Source: Crambe crambe
Lineage: Eukaryota; Porifera; Demospongiae; Poecilosclerida; Crambeidae
Direction of reading: 5' to 3'
Assembly: GCA_963924555.1 (NCBI GenBank)
Contig: OZ004594.1
Span: 2,325,563 to 2,389,562 of the forward strand
DNA length: 64,000 nucleotides
The notes under the pieces are model-generated. The model saw only the letters and a program-made list of their open reading frames with translations, was not told where the DNA came from and searched no databases. Within the stretch, counting starts at the first letter, position 1. Each line of letters starts with the position of its first letter. Positions 34,736-46,003 of the stretch are shown here, piece after piece. The translations under genes were made by a program, and so were the position numbers.

Positions 34736-36322
34736 ATGGATTCCACAAGTTCTGAAAAAGTGAAGAACCGAAAAGTGTTGAGATTTAGAGGAATGCTGAC
34801 AAGAGTCGTTCAAAAACTTACACCAAAAGATGTGGAGTATTTAGCATTCATCTATGACGTGGATATAAGCTCTTTTGCTGAGTGTATAGGACTTAAGGTC
34901 ATGGATGATATTGTAAAACGAGAGTTAGTCACCAACTGTTTAAGTTGCTTAAAATCATTGAAAGAGAGACTGGAAGAAATAGGCCGTAAGGATTTGACAC
35001 ACATACTGGAAGACTACATGCAGAGAACTGAACTACCTTGCGATCTCACTGAATCAGAGATACTTCCGCCTCAGGTTTCCCATCCACTATTGATACCTGC
35101 AAGTACCGAAGAGAATCAGGGTGATATTACTAAGTCTACAGTAGTACCTGGGTGAGTAGATTGTACACTAATACTGAGGAAAGATGCCTGAATGCAGAAC
35201 AATATCAGTATTTGTCACATTTAGCATTATTTCAATCCAGGGAAGATTATCCAGGACTAAATCTCAGAATTCATGGCAATCGAGCAAAAAAACGCAAGCT
35301 TAAGGTGTACTGTGAGTTTAAAAGCATGTTTTTTGAGTTTTGCATGATAATTATTTATTTTAGCTGAGGAAGCAAGAGATCTGGAAGAGGCTATAACTGA
35401 ATCCATGCTTTGTGATACTACTGTGGACAGTTCAGATGAAACTGAAAGTGTATGTGATATTAGTGATGACAAAGGTGAAACAACAGAAGAAGATAAGAAG
35501 TTTATGAATGAGGCAAAGGAGTGCTCCAGGAAAAGCCCAGATACAGAGACTAAGGTAAAATAGACAATAGCATAGGCCATAGTGAAAAAGGAGTCAGCTA
35601 ATTAAAATATCGTACATGTACAGGTGGGTTCTGTTATAGTGAAAGATGGTAGAATAATTGGACGAGGGTGGAACAGAATGCCAGTTGGATGTGAAGAAAA
35701 GTTTCCCTGGGAACAAAAAGATACGGAATCTTTAGTGGATGGAAAGCATTTATATGGTAGGCTACACACTGTAAAAAAAAATGTGTAAAAACAACCCATT
35801 TTTAGGTTATCTAGCTTTGCAAATTGCAACTCAGATAACCTAAAAATGGGTTGTTTTTACACATTTTTTTTTTACAGTGCACGGTGTACTTCTGTAAATA
35901 TTATGTGCTTGCTATACACATGTAATAAAATTATGTTGTATACTTATTAATAGTGGTGTATGGAATAAGAGCGGCAATATTTGATGCTTTCAAGAGAAGA
36001 ACTGATCTAAACGGATCAATACTTTATACTACCCTCTATCCCAGCAACATATGTGCCCAATGCATCAGAGATGCTGGCATCGTTGAAGTGGTGTACATCA
36101 GCAATAAGTTTCACAGGACTAAATTCATGAGAGCTGCACGAAAGATACTGAAAGACGTCAAGTGCAGGTGATTGTATTTTAACTAGGCAGTTGGATAAAT
36201 TTGTAGTGCTAAGCTCAGCAATGTCCTACATTATAGATGTATGGTAACAACTACATTACTTCTGAAGTTAACTTTGAAGTTGTTATTATTTGTACTACAG
36301 ATTATACAATGCACAAGACTAA
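34736..36322 (+). CDS. DED-dCMP-deaminase-like fusion, gene 3, 348 aa
   Basis: Exons 34,736-35,151, 35,241-35,311, 35,364-35,554, 35,624-35,756, 35,954-36,167 and 36,301-36,322 give a clean 348-residue frame, the best-preserved copy. DED at about 14-95 with RKDL at 84-87. Exon 2 encodes the strongly basic NRAKKRKLK. The linker is rich in Asp/Glu. Deaminase fold: VGSVIVKDGRIIGRGWNRMP, then VVYGIRAAIFDAF, then LYTTLYPSNICAQC, then FMRAARKILKDVKC and the LYNAQD end. Zinc His, catalytic Glu and first zinc Cys are absent; the second PCxxC Cys and one extra Cys (CAQC) remain. A MITE occupies intron 4. Alternatives such as a different metal site or a nucleotide-binding role cannot be excluded. Confidence 0.8.
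35767..35879. mobile_element. MITE hairpin in intron 4 of gene 3
   Basis: A near-perfect foldback of two arms of about 45 bp (CACTGTAAAAAAAAATGTG on the left, its complement ending TACAGTG on the right) around a short loop. The arms share the AACCCATTTTTAGGTTATCT block in inverted form. Confidence 0.85.
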
Positions 36323-37200
36323 GAATGGGAATGAGATTGAGGAAGCACTATAGAAGGTGATGTCTGTGCTTTTGTGCACATCTCAGTCGTTATCGTGCAT
36401 GATTCTCGTGTTCTTTGTCGTGTCACTGTTTCGTGTCTTGACTGAAATTATCATCTCATTGTTTTGGTGTCTTGACTAGAGGTTGCTAGCTATAGCTACA
36501 ATAGTGGAACCTCCATTACTTCTTTTCTGTACATTGTAATAATTATGTCATAAGATATTCAAAATGTTAGTTTTGTTGGTAGATTTCGAGAAATATATTA
36601 ATAGAAGATTATTCGCTTTGGGTGCGGAAGGTTATGGGTTCGAGTCCCGTTTTCTTTTGAAGTTTATTTGAGGAATGTTGTTTATATACATTTAATAGGG
36701 GTAGCTATCAGTATACTTGGGGTAACAGGTTGCTTGAATACTTGTAATAACAGATGGTAACCTAGCTGTAGGTCTTACTACCTTTACTAGCTAGCTATAA
36801 AGTAGCTTTAGCTTTATCCAAATAAAAATTCTGGCAGCTTCTTGGTGTTGTACACAATAATTATTATGAGCCATATACGTAATTGTAGCAGTCATTGTAT
36901 ACCATAGCTAGCTATACAGCTAAAAACAAAAACAAAAACTAACACAACTAAATCAGGGTGTGGTTTATAGTTTATATATCCTCCTCCCTCCAGTTATGGT
37001 AAATCGAGCACTTATCACAGAGGACAATCTCTTCTTTTTATTTGGATTTGAGGACAATCTATTTATTTTATGTAATTTCTTCAAGTTCTACGAAGCTCAC
37101 AAACTGTCTATATCAATCAAGTTCCTGTAAGGCTAGCTATAAAGTTCACTAATAATAAGTTCTATATAGTTTCCATAGTTTAATATCAGAAGGATACTCA
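36323..37200. other. Intergenic spacer, gene 3 to acid phosphatase
   Basis: Convergent 3' ends: gene 3 ends at 36,322 (plus) and the phosphatase ends at 37,201 (minus). Only a tRNA-like remnant at 36,611-36,651 is seen. Confidence 0.6.
36611..36651 (+). pseudogene. 3'-half tRNA-Pro(UGG)-like remnant
   Basis: ATTCGCTTTGGGTGCGGAAG resembles the anticodon arm of tRNA-Pro with TGG in the loop, and GGGTTCGAGTCCC matches the T-arm/B box. The D-arm half and acceptor stem are missing, so it is a relic or a tRNA-derived SINE end, not a working tRNA. Confidence 0.5.
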
Positions 37201-38252
37201 TCAAACATGCCGAGGAAATAGACGGTTGAATTTCCTCTCCCACTCCAGATCCATAAATATTTTAGCAGTAGGGGAAGCAGTGGGTGTACACTCAGCATCA
37301 ATATCAGATGGAATAAGAGGAGTCACATACCTCCAGGGGAAAGAGTTAACACGTTACACACATTGTCCTTCCCCAATATTATCATACTTACTTCTCAAAT
37401 TCGTCAAGTGTGCAGTAAGTGGCATTTTGGCAGAAGTTTGAACCATAACTGGTTAGAGTCAGTGGATCAAATGTGTCCGAGTCAGGTCCGTTCCTAATGA
37501 ACAACCTAACATAGTAGTTCCTGCGAAAAAGATTAAGTTTCATACTTCAGACTATAGAATATATTATAGTAACCCTATAATATAATACTATAACATTCTA
37601 TACCATCTATACCACTTCACACTGTACAGTAGCTAGCTAGCTACTACTGTATTCCAGTGTTTCAAAAGTCATAAAATCCACGAGAGATTTGAATTCACTT
37701 CAAGGTGTAGCTATATATTTATACAGCTACTAGCTACAAGCTTCAACTTGTCTAACCTACTGATTGGAGTCCGAGTAAAGTTCCACAGCAAATGCTGTGG
37801 CATAGCCTGGTCGTTTACGGCTGTAGACCCCAAGAGCACTTGTCATTGCTGCAACTGTTGTATCATGCTAATAGTATGATATATACAATAATGGAGTCAC
37901 ACTACATTACATACTTAAACTATCAGTAAACCACCAGTACGATATTGATTATATCTCACTCACAGCTGAGTACATGAAGACTTTCATGTCATGATCTTCT
38001 GGTTCAACTGGATTGACCTTATGTTTCATATTCTCTAAAAGTGTCCCCAACCAAAGCCCTATAGATGTATACAATAATTATGACTCTGTTCCACCTTTTT
38101 TCACCTACCTGCAGTGAGCCTGTTCTTTTGACGGTTCGTAATTTCAGCTCTGTAAGGTAGATAGAATGTGGTATATTCAGTTAGATTTTCAAGTGTGGTC
38201 ATAATATCAGGAGTCACCCAGCTTGGAGGAGTTTTACCAGATGTGACACTCT

Positions 38253-38288
<36 letters not shown>

Positions 38289-41200
38289 AAGAAAGAAAGA
38301 CTCCCTTCTGTTCCCCCTAATGATATAGACACTCACCTCAATATAGACGACATCATAAATATCCAACACTTTATCAAGAGTAACATCCATACCTGCCAAT
38401 TTACTGATATTTTCCAAAAAATCCTAGAGAAAAAGGAAGAAGAAGAAGAAGAAGAAGAAGAAGAAGAAGAAGAAGAAGAAGAAGAAGAAGAAGAAGAAAG
38501 AAGACCAAACAAGGGAGCATCTCGCTATAATAAATTCAAATGGCAATTACGCAATTACTTTAAATTGTGCTTCCATATTTTGGTATTCTTGTGAATAACG
38601 GTCAGCATATAACAGCTGATAGTAAGCTCTGCAGACGTGGTCTCCTAGAAGCAGCTGGAAAATGAGACGGGGTTATAGCATTACCACAGTTATAAATTCA
38701 GCATTTGGACACTTTTAATACATATCAACCTCCTGGAGAGGTCAAATGCTGGATTGCTGATTTAATATACCTCTATGTGATTTATACAGCCTCAGGCCTA
38801 TAGCCCTTAGTATATAGCATACACCTATACATACATAATCATTAGCTGCAGACACAGTGTGGACAGGAATTGGTTGCCATGGAAGCGATGGATCGAAAGT
38901 CTAAATTGTAAGAAAAATAATTAGTAGAACTGGTAATACACTCAGTGGAGCCACCCCTCCGAGATATTACAAAGGGCAACCTTCAAGGTCCCAAATGTTC
39001 ATCTTCCCATATTAATATCTGAAGAGAGGATGACCTCTCAATTAAGGGACAGAATGGCTTTCCCCAGTGTGTCAAGAGGTTCCACTATACTGCTTCATAC
39101 TTCAGAACAAAGCAAGCCCCATGATATCTACTATTGGCATTATAATTATGATTCATAGCTAATTTCTGCATTGTGCATAAATTTTATGTGCAACTGAGCG
39201 TTAATAAAACAAGGGAGTGAACATACTTGGGATTGATCGGGAGGAAAGAAGCCGGAAAGCTGTGAATATGCACTCATTAAAGTCCGATCAATGTCAGTGC
39301 TCCTATACTTCACCTATAGGGTTTAAATAGTAACTGTTCCACACTGAGCTTCACTGATATGCATAGATACGCTGTGGCTATTGGTCCAGCAGCTGGATAC
39401 TATTATCAGAGCTATGGGTCCGGCAGTGCTGGCACTTGGAAAATTTGATTTGAATCCATGATTGGACGTTCCAAAGTGCACGGCACTAATCAATACGCTA
39501 TACAGTGGCAATGCTGCAAAAATATGCGATATATTTATACTTGCTACTCTCTGGCTGCACTGCAAGCTGGGCGAGTGTTGCCTAGCCTTGGAGTCAACAG
39601 TGCGTGAATAATACGTCCCATATACCTAACACTTGCTGTGCTCCCTTTAAGGAGCAGACTGCCGGACCTATAGCCCTGCTAATAATGTCCGGCTGCCAGA
39701 CGTACGTATAGCCATTTCGAAACATTAATGTCATAATGATATAATCTGTTGGGCACAGGGTCCAAAAGACGATGAGCTGACCAGTAGTCAAGGTAACATT
39801 AATGATAACAAAATCACAATAAACATACACTAACGACGATGAGCCCATGATAAGACAAAGAAAAAATTCAGTGCATGGGAGAATAATATTTTCTTCAAGT
39901 ATAGCTATACTAGAATTTGAACAAGCTGTACAATAACATTGGTAAATTAAGCTGCTTAGCTATAAATAATAGTTAGACAACGAGACCTAGGGATCTAAGT
40001 TATTTAGAGACCCGAGGGCCCTGGGCTGTAGCGACCCGAGCGCAGCGAGGGCGCTACCAAGGGCCCGAGGGTCTCTAAATAACTTAGATCCCGTTGGTCA
40101 AGTTGCCTAACTTATTTAGAACCATAGATAGTAGACACGGAACAGGATTGGAAACTTAATACTACCATGCGCGTGCTATCCGTGTTTGCCGGGAAATTTT
40201 GGCGCGAGATATGAATGCATAGTTACCACATAATAGTTAAGAATGAGTTCTGCAAAAGATATCAGAGCGAATATTAGTTTAGTAGCTTAATATTAGCTGG
40301 ACTAGAGTGTTTCCATGTTGTGCTTTTATAAAAATAATAAAATTTAATATGAGACTAGATCTAGCTAGATAGTATAAATCTACGAGAGATTCAGTATCTC
40401 AAGTTTTGAAAGATGAAGAGTTTAGTCTTCCTCTCCAGCCATCTATAGATGCCCGTTCTTGTGCAGAGAGCTTTATGGAGTGGATAATAAAACATGATAA
40501 TGCAAATAAATAATAGAAATGTAATAATAATAACTATTTAACCCATAGTTTAACACTGCAATCAAAAAAAACTAACAGCTATGAATCAATATAACATATA
40601 TCATCCGATAGACAAACTATTATACTACTAAAAGATATCAAACGCTTGACTTCTAAATTTATATTAGTCCTGTTCTAGTCCCACAAATTGGTAGGCCTAT
40701 AAAATCTTTAGCAACATATCCTACACCAAAAACAGTTATTACACTCTTTATTTCAGTCTATTCCAGTAAGAAACTTTACCTTCCAAACTTCTATAGGATA
40801 AAATTGCAAGAAAAACACTTGTACTCGTAGCTCTAGTCCCACAAAGTCTGTACCTCTCTTCCTCAGAAAATGTATTGCGACAATAGGGCTAAATTTTCTA
40901 TGGTTACAACGCGGATAGCACGCGCGAAATGTATTAGCTTAATGGGAGTGACGTCACATGACGTAGGCAGTTTCCAATCCTGTTCCGTGTCTAATATCTA
41001 TGTTAGAACATAGCAGCATAGTTTTGGAACTTAGAAAGGCTTCAATATGAATCGCTAAAGTTAGCTAGTCAGCCATGAAAGCTTCGTGCACGGAAAATCC
41101 AGCAGCTGAAAATCACCAGAACTAAGGTAGGCTTTTCATTTTATACACTTGAAAATATGAACTAACTAAGCTTTCTACGCTACCTTCGGTACCTTGTTAC

Positions 41201-42719
41201 TCTTTTCTAGGCTTTAGTTGGTACTCACTAGCGTCAGGAGGCGAGAAACTAGCTTTCATCATTTTTTGACAAGTCTTCTAATACACGCCCACCAGGCGGG
41301 GTTGGTTGGTTACTATGGATTCATAACAATATTTCTAATTGCTGCCCACCACAGGGTACTAAGTGCCTAACCGTAGGTTTACTAAGTGCCCGGGGCACTT
41401 AGTAAACCTACTGTTAGGCACTTAGTATCCCTGTGATGCATTATGAGGTTTAGAAGGTCTGATTTTGTATTGTGAATGTACAGAGCTGTGTTCTAATAAT
41501 TATTAGTATGGCATTGGTTAACTTGAATAATGGAGGTTAATGAATGCAGTGCAAAGTTACTTGGTAGGATTGAAGAGTTTATATCTCACCTGAACACGAG
41601 TGTAGTTGGCACACGTAAGACCTGTGCAACCATCATCAACAGTGTAACGAGCCTTCAACAGTTGTCCTAGCTTCTTCTGCATCTGCATCCCCACCTGAAG
41701 GATCAAGACCAAAATGATTTGATGAATAGCCCCTGGAATATTAAGATATCGTAGCTACTTACAAGAGACAGTTGTCCATAGCCCTGAGGCCAATCAGATT
41801 CCTTGTAGGGGTCAGTGGGGAAAGTATTGCCGGGAGAACGATCACCATGACGAAAAACCTGGTTAGGCCATACCAATACGATTTTATGTTGCTCGGGCCC
41901 TACCGACCCACTAAAATCAAGCTTGCATTCAATAATGATACTCTAGATAAAGCACACCTAATTTCTGCATTGTAATATTGGCTAGTGAGGCCTGAAAGTA
42001 CTATGATGATTACTTGATTGTGGAAATTTTGAATTGTATATATATTTTTACTACCTCACACAATAAGTCAGTACTGAGCTTTCAGCCAAACTTTAGATAT
42101 TATTACAGTCTAAGGATAGGGATAATGAAGAAAAGTGCATTCTCATGACAGTATTTATTTCCTCCATCACATTCTGTCCATCAGTCCTGACATGTCTAGT
42201 TATTATCATCATCATTTTCAAACCGACCTACCTACCCATCAGTCAGCATATTTTCGCCCGAGCAACATAAAATCTAATTGGTGTGGCCTTAACACACACT
42301 ATACATTTAATAGTGCAAACAAGAAATTCATCAGTTCTTGGCTACACGATCAGAAACCCACACCCAAATAACTAGTCTTAAACAACAACAACAAAAAAAA
42401 ATGGATGCCTCGGCATGTAGTAACTTATTATCATTTGGTTATCACTGATTTACTTTTGCAGGTATTATACTGTAGGAGTTATACTGAAGACTGAAGATCT
42501 ATTTTTTTTTGCATGCACTATCTTTTTTTTGTTAATTGCTATTCATAGTTATTTGTAAGAGAGCGAGCTTTTATGGTGGTCACAGCTACTTGGGACTTTG
42601 TAGCTTCTGTTCTTGCTATTTAAGGAGGCTCTCTTGCTAGATGATCTTGCCCTCTGCTCTCGCTATTTATGGCTTTCATGTTAGCTTACTTTCTGTTATT
42701 ATAACATGCCTGATATTGC

Positions 42720-42753
<34 letters not shown>

Positions 42754-42867
42754 TTGACACTAAAATTAACGTACTACAGATGCCAACTCCAATTTAAGGT
42801 CATCAAAAGCTGCGCTAGCCAGTGCTAGGTTCACCAGGCACAGGAAAAACACAATCTTAGTCTCCAT
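37201..42867 (-). CDS. Histidine acid phosphatase (lysosomal/prostatic type), 410 aa, 12 exons
   Basis: Minus-strand exons: 42,775-42,867; 41,763-41,858; 41,590-41,694; 39,227-39,313; 38,835-38,900; 38,559-38,654; 38,337-38,423; 38,109-38,250; 37,964-38,058; 37,761-37,867; 37,392-37,520; 37,201-37,330. All junctions are GT-AG and in frame; they sum to 410 codons plus TGA. Exon 1 encodes a signal peptide ([19 protein letters not shown]). The catalytic RHGDRSP is at residues 34-40 and the second active-site HD at 290-291 (SAHDTT). [13 protein letters not shown] and WQPIPVHTV are family blocks. The C-terminus has no membrane segment, so the enzyme is probably secreted or lumenal. It hydrolyses phosphate monoesters at acid pH. 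The introns are loaded with transposons and microsatellites. Confidence 0.93.
38256..38286. repeat. Poly-A run in intron 7 of acid phosphatase gene
   Basis: About 31 As followed by GAAA repeats, only a few bases from the exon 8 acceptor (TTTTTGCAG on the minus strand). It serves as a poly-T pyrimidine tract. Confidence 0.8.
38437..38499. repeat. (GAA)n microsatellite in intron 6
   Basis: About 20 GAA units in the intron between exons 6 and 7 of the acid phosphatase gene. Confidence 0.9.
39963..40118. mobile_element. MITE in intron 3 of acid phosphatase gene
   Basis: Same family as 3,381-3,558, in opposite orientation and diverged. TAAATAATAGTTAGACAACG and GCCTAACTTATTTA are inverted ends; the GC-rich core (GAGCGCAGCGAGGGCGCTAC) is shared. 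Confidence 0.8.
40119..41010. mobile_element. Non-autonomous DNA transposon, ~0.9 kb, in intron 3
   Basis: A perfect 25-bp inverted repeat (40,132-40,156 and 40,969-40,993, starting TAGACACGGAACAGG) flanks about 810 bp of AT-rich, non-coding DNA. Outer and inner parts of the ends (CATAGATA, GTGCTATCCG) are also inverted. It directly abuts the 39,963-40,118 MITE. Confidence 0.7.
41350..41435. repeat. 86-bp near-perfect palindrome in intron 3
   Basis: CACAGGGTACTAAGTGCCTA faces TAGGCACTTAGTATCCCTGTG with one or two mismatches and no real spacer; the centre is GCCCGGGGC. It is a foldback transposon remnant that would form a strong hairpin in RNA. Confidence 0.85.
41861..42293. mobile_element. 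TIR element in intron 1, abutting the exon 2 acceptor
   Basis: Inverted ends of about 37 bp: GGTTAGGCCATACCAATACG at 41,861 and the reverse-complement block ending TGGTGTGGCCTTAAC near 42,293. Both contain TTATGTTGCTCGGGC. Its left end begins one base beyond the AG acceptor of exon 2, so the intron's 3' tract on the minus strand is TE sequence. Confidence 0.7.
42719..42752. repeat. (CAA)n microsatellite
   Basis: About 11 CAA units in intron 1 of the acid phosphatase gene. Confidence 0.9.
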
Positions 42868-44695
42868 AGCTAGTCTAATATCTGCGAAATGCGAACAGCA
42901 GTGATGCTTTTATAGTCAATCTGCGATCATTCGATTCTTTCTGGCTGCACATTTGGATAGCTATTAGATCTATAATAATTGTAGGAAGATGGTTTGCCCT
43001 GTGGCATGTGCAAATGACGTTAATATGTCTTTGAGGTAATTAGCTAGCTATCTCATTTATTCTCAGGAGGAAAGATGTTAAGTGGTTTGTCCAGGACACA
43101 CACACACTGAGCATGAGGTAAGCAGTAATGGTCACTTTCCATATGCTATGCATGATCTTACTTAGCGCTAGTTGGGGGATATTGTACATTAGCTACATGT
43201 GGAGGAGAGTTAATAGATTACTATTAGTGGCTTGCCACCATCATGACACTGTTCAAAAACCTGTAGCCCTTCTTAAGTAAGCATGAGGAAGATCATCGCA
43301 TCACATGGAGTAGCTATCCACAAAAAAAGTACAAGTAGCTAAAGCTGCATTGTCCGAAACCAGTCTCTCAGGGGTGTATCCACAGAATTTTGAGTGGCCA
43401 GGTGTGCCTGTGTGTGGGATTATTGCCATGTCCACTTTATCCGTCACCCAGTTATCAGAAGGAGTTTTGATATAGCTATGCTAGTGTGATCATGATTCTT
43501 GAAGGTTATGGTGCTTCATATACACATAGCTAATCACTTAGCTAACTCTGCAGGCATGGGATAAAAATAATAGAAGTGTTTCACTGGACAAACCGGAGTG
43601 GTGGATGCACTTTTCTTTTGACAAGTGGATGGTCTCATCCTGTCCCATCAAAACTGTTGTTAAGTCAGGGGTGCATCCACCACTCCGGTTTGTCCAGTGA
43701 AACACTTTTATTATTTTTATCCCATGGTGCTTAACAACAGTTTTGATGGGGCAGGATGAGACCACCCACTTGTCAAAGAAAAAATAATAATATGAAATTC
43801 ACGAAAGAGGCACAATTCCTGCAGGTCATAATTGTAGAGAGGCACAGCTGCATAAGGTCATGCCGTCTCTATAATTGTATTATGAACATAAGGCCAGGAC
43901 ACTCATCAAAAGTAACCTCTGAGCCGAGTCATGAAGTAATCACCAATTCATAGAGTATATTTTTAGCACCCAGAGCAGATCTAGAAAAATGATAAGGGGG
44001 GTGGCTTAGTAGGTAGGATATTTTTTTGCCTGGCCATGCCCACTTTTGCCTAACCACACCCTTTTTATGGTCTAGCTTATATAGATGATAATTTAATATA
44101 CAGATAGATAAAGAGCTAGGCATTAAAAATGAGTGTTATTTTCCATTTTGATTAATAAGCAACAGTTTGCGGGGCTGACACTTTGCAAGTTCTTCTATCA
44201 CTTCTTCTGATGAAAATTAAATATGAATATCTTAGCACTGCAAGTCCATTCAGTCACTCCTGAGACATTATACTTACTTACGCAATGCACTAATAGACCT
44301 CACACAACTGCAATTAGCTAATAGCATCATGTGGGTGTTGGTTTTTCCAAGGGTATCTAGTTTACAAGCCATCCCTTGTACCCTTCTCCGTTTATAATGC
44401 CACAGATCAAGGATACTAAGCACAACTGCACAATTCCAATGTTGGATCATTTTTATTAACAAATAATTGGATACTTGCTTTGATGAAAGTTCTTCAAAAA
44501 GCTTCATCAAATTCAGTAACATAATTATTGTAGCCAGATGGTATGTTTAAGTTGTGCATGATCTTATGGTGGGCAGACTTTCTGTGGTAACTTTGAAGTT
44601 CATTATTAGTAATAAAACCTTGATACAAATAAATAATCTGCAAAGAAAAAATAACTCAATTGTAGCTATTTTTAGGTCAACTGGTCAACCAGTTA
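42868..44695. other. Intergenic spacer, acid phosphatase to alpha-galactosidase
   Basis: Contains the presumed phosphatase promoter near 42,900-42,950 and the interlocking inverted repeats at 43,555-43,778. Otherwise no coding sequence is supported. Confidence 0.6.
43555..43778. repeat. Two interlocking inverted repeats (A-B-A'-B')
   Basis: Arm A (43,555-43,610) is the reverse complement of A' (43,671-43,726), and arm B (43,617-43,664) of B' (43,730-43,778), with only a few mismatches. The order A, B, A', B' means that the two hairpins cannot form independently; RNA could make a pseudoknot-like or alternative fold. Confidence 0.85.
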
Positions 44696-45832
44696 TCACA
44701 TGGGAGATATTGTGTACATCATCACTCCATGACTTGGAACAGGTGAAGTAACTTTCCCTGTCATCTGTCCCAAGTCTTTCTGACCCCACAAGTCCTTCAC
44801 CATAGCGGCACGGTCAGCAGGCAGCCCGAAATCACTCCAGTTGGCCGTGATGGTGGCTGTCGAGTTTCCCCTGTTCAGTAGCACCACGGCATACTTCCCT
44901 CCCTCCAAGGGGCCACCCCATACCTCACTAGTCCCCTCCACCTTCACCTTCTTCCCCTGCACACCCATCTTGTCCTGGTTTACAGCAATCACGTCTGTGT
45001 TTTTCAGAATTCGAAGAGAATCATTGCTTATCTTTGTTAGATCGCAACCAATGAGCAAAGGGGCCTTCATCAGACACCACAAACTCATATGAGTCTCGTA
45101 CTCAGCTGTAGTCATGCCTCCATTTCCAATCTCCAGCATATCAGGGTCATTCCACCCTCCTGGGGCAGCGTACTGAGCCCACTTATCGTTCTGGTCAGCT
45201 CGACTTATCATACTATTCCAATTGTCCCTGATGTCTCCAGTAGTTCTCCAGCTATTGCCGACTTCAGGAGCCCACGTTGCTGGGTCATCCTGGCCCCATT
45301 CACACAAGGAATAAAAAATCTGTCGTCCTGTTTTATTTAGAGCATCTCGCATGGTGGGGTAGCGGGTTTTTGGAGGAATATTATTGTTGTTACAGTTGTC
45401 ATATTTGAGGTAGTCGACTTTCCACTGTGCGTAGGTGTTTGCATCCTTTTCTTCGTAGTTGAGTGAGCCAGGACGTCCTGCACAGGTCTTGGTCCCTGCA
45501 TCGCTGTACAACCCAAACCATAGTCCCTTGTTGTGGACATAATCAATCATGCCTTTGAAGTCAGGAAAGGTTGTGGTATCAGGTTGAACGATTCCATCTG
45601 CATCTCTGCTCTTGGCCCAGCAGTCGTCCACATTCACGTACTTGTAGCCAATTTTGTCTAGGCCCAGAGAGACGATGATGTCTGCGGTCTGTTCTATGAC
45701 CTTCTGGTTGACATTACAGCCAAAGTGGTTCCAAGAGTTCCATCCCATCTGAGGAGTCCTGCCCAGCCCATTGTTCAAGCTCAGGCCCCAGTCCACAAGC
45801 ACAAAAAGCATGAAAGCCCCGAGCAATTTCAT
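44696..45832 (-). CDS. Alpha-galactosidase, glycoside hydrolase family 27, 378 aa, intronless
   Basis: GH27 enzymes remove terminal alpha-linked galactose (or N-acetylgalactosamine) from glycolipids and glycoproteins, usually in lysosomes or outside the cell. The protein starts with a signal peptide (residues 1-18), then [13 protein letters not shown] at 28-39, VDDCW at 68-72, the nucleophile Asp145 in YLKYDNC and the acid/base Asp200 in [17 protein letters not shown] at 228-236 is also a family signature. Length matches plant and microbial GH27 enzymes (about 360-410). The gene is a single exon although its neighbours have many introns. It is head-to-head with the parkin-like gene, with 171 bp between start codons. 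Alpha-galactosidase is preferred over N-acetylgalactosaminidase, but the substrate is not certain. Confidence 0.93.
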   Translation of the reverse strand: MKLLGAFMLFVLVDWGLSLNNGLGRTPQMGWNSWNHFGCNVNQKVIEQTADIIVSLGLDKIGYKYVNVDDCWAKSRDADGIVQPDTTTFPDFKGMIDYVHNKGLWFGLYSDAGTKTCAGRPGSLNYEEKDANTYAQWKVDYLKYDNCNNNNIPPKTRYPTMRDALNKTGRQIFYSLCEWGQDDPATWAPEVGNSWRTTGDIRDNWNSMISRADQNDKWAQYAAPGGWNDPDMLEIGNGGMTTAEYETHMSLWCLMKAPLLIGCDLTKISNDSLRILKNTDVIAVNQDKMGVQGKKVKVEGTSEVWGGPLEGGKYAVVLLNRGNSTATITANWSDFGLPADRAAMVKDLWGQKDLGQMTGKVTSPVPSHGVMMYTISPM

Positions 45833-46003
45833 CTTTACGCTCGAGGAGAGTAAACAACTAGCAACTGGGCGGGGCTAAAGTCTGATTTGGCGCATGCGCA
45901 TTGATAGAACTTATCTTGTGATGCATCACTGACGAGTTGTGATTACAGGGCTCTAGGCTAGCTAGTGTTTTGCAGATTTAAGTTCTCTAGATAGTGAGCA
46001 ATC
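45833..46003. promoter_or_regulatory. Bidirectional promoter: GC box and NRF1-type site
   Basis: The 171 bp between the divergent alpha-galactosidase and parkin-like genes contains GGGCGGGGC (45,867-45,875) and GGCGCATGCGCA (45,889-45,900). These resemble Sp1 and NRF1 sites. NRF1 control would suit a mitochondrial-quality gene; this is inference from motifs. Confidence 0.5.

Noticed and set aside
36611-36651. Functional tRNA gene
   Set aside because: 5' half and acceptor stem are missing; only the anticodon and T arms are recognisable.
38214-38417. Separate small minus-strand gene over exon 7 of the phosphatase
   Set aside because: Open frame crossing a poly-T intron; splice sites and homology place the coding part in the phosphatase.
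42135-42371. 78-codon plus-strand ORF in intron 1 of the phosphatase
   Set aside because: Overlaps the TIR element at 41,861-42,293 and has no domain.
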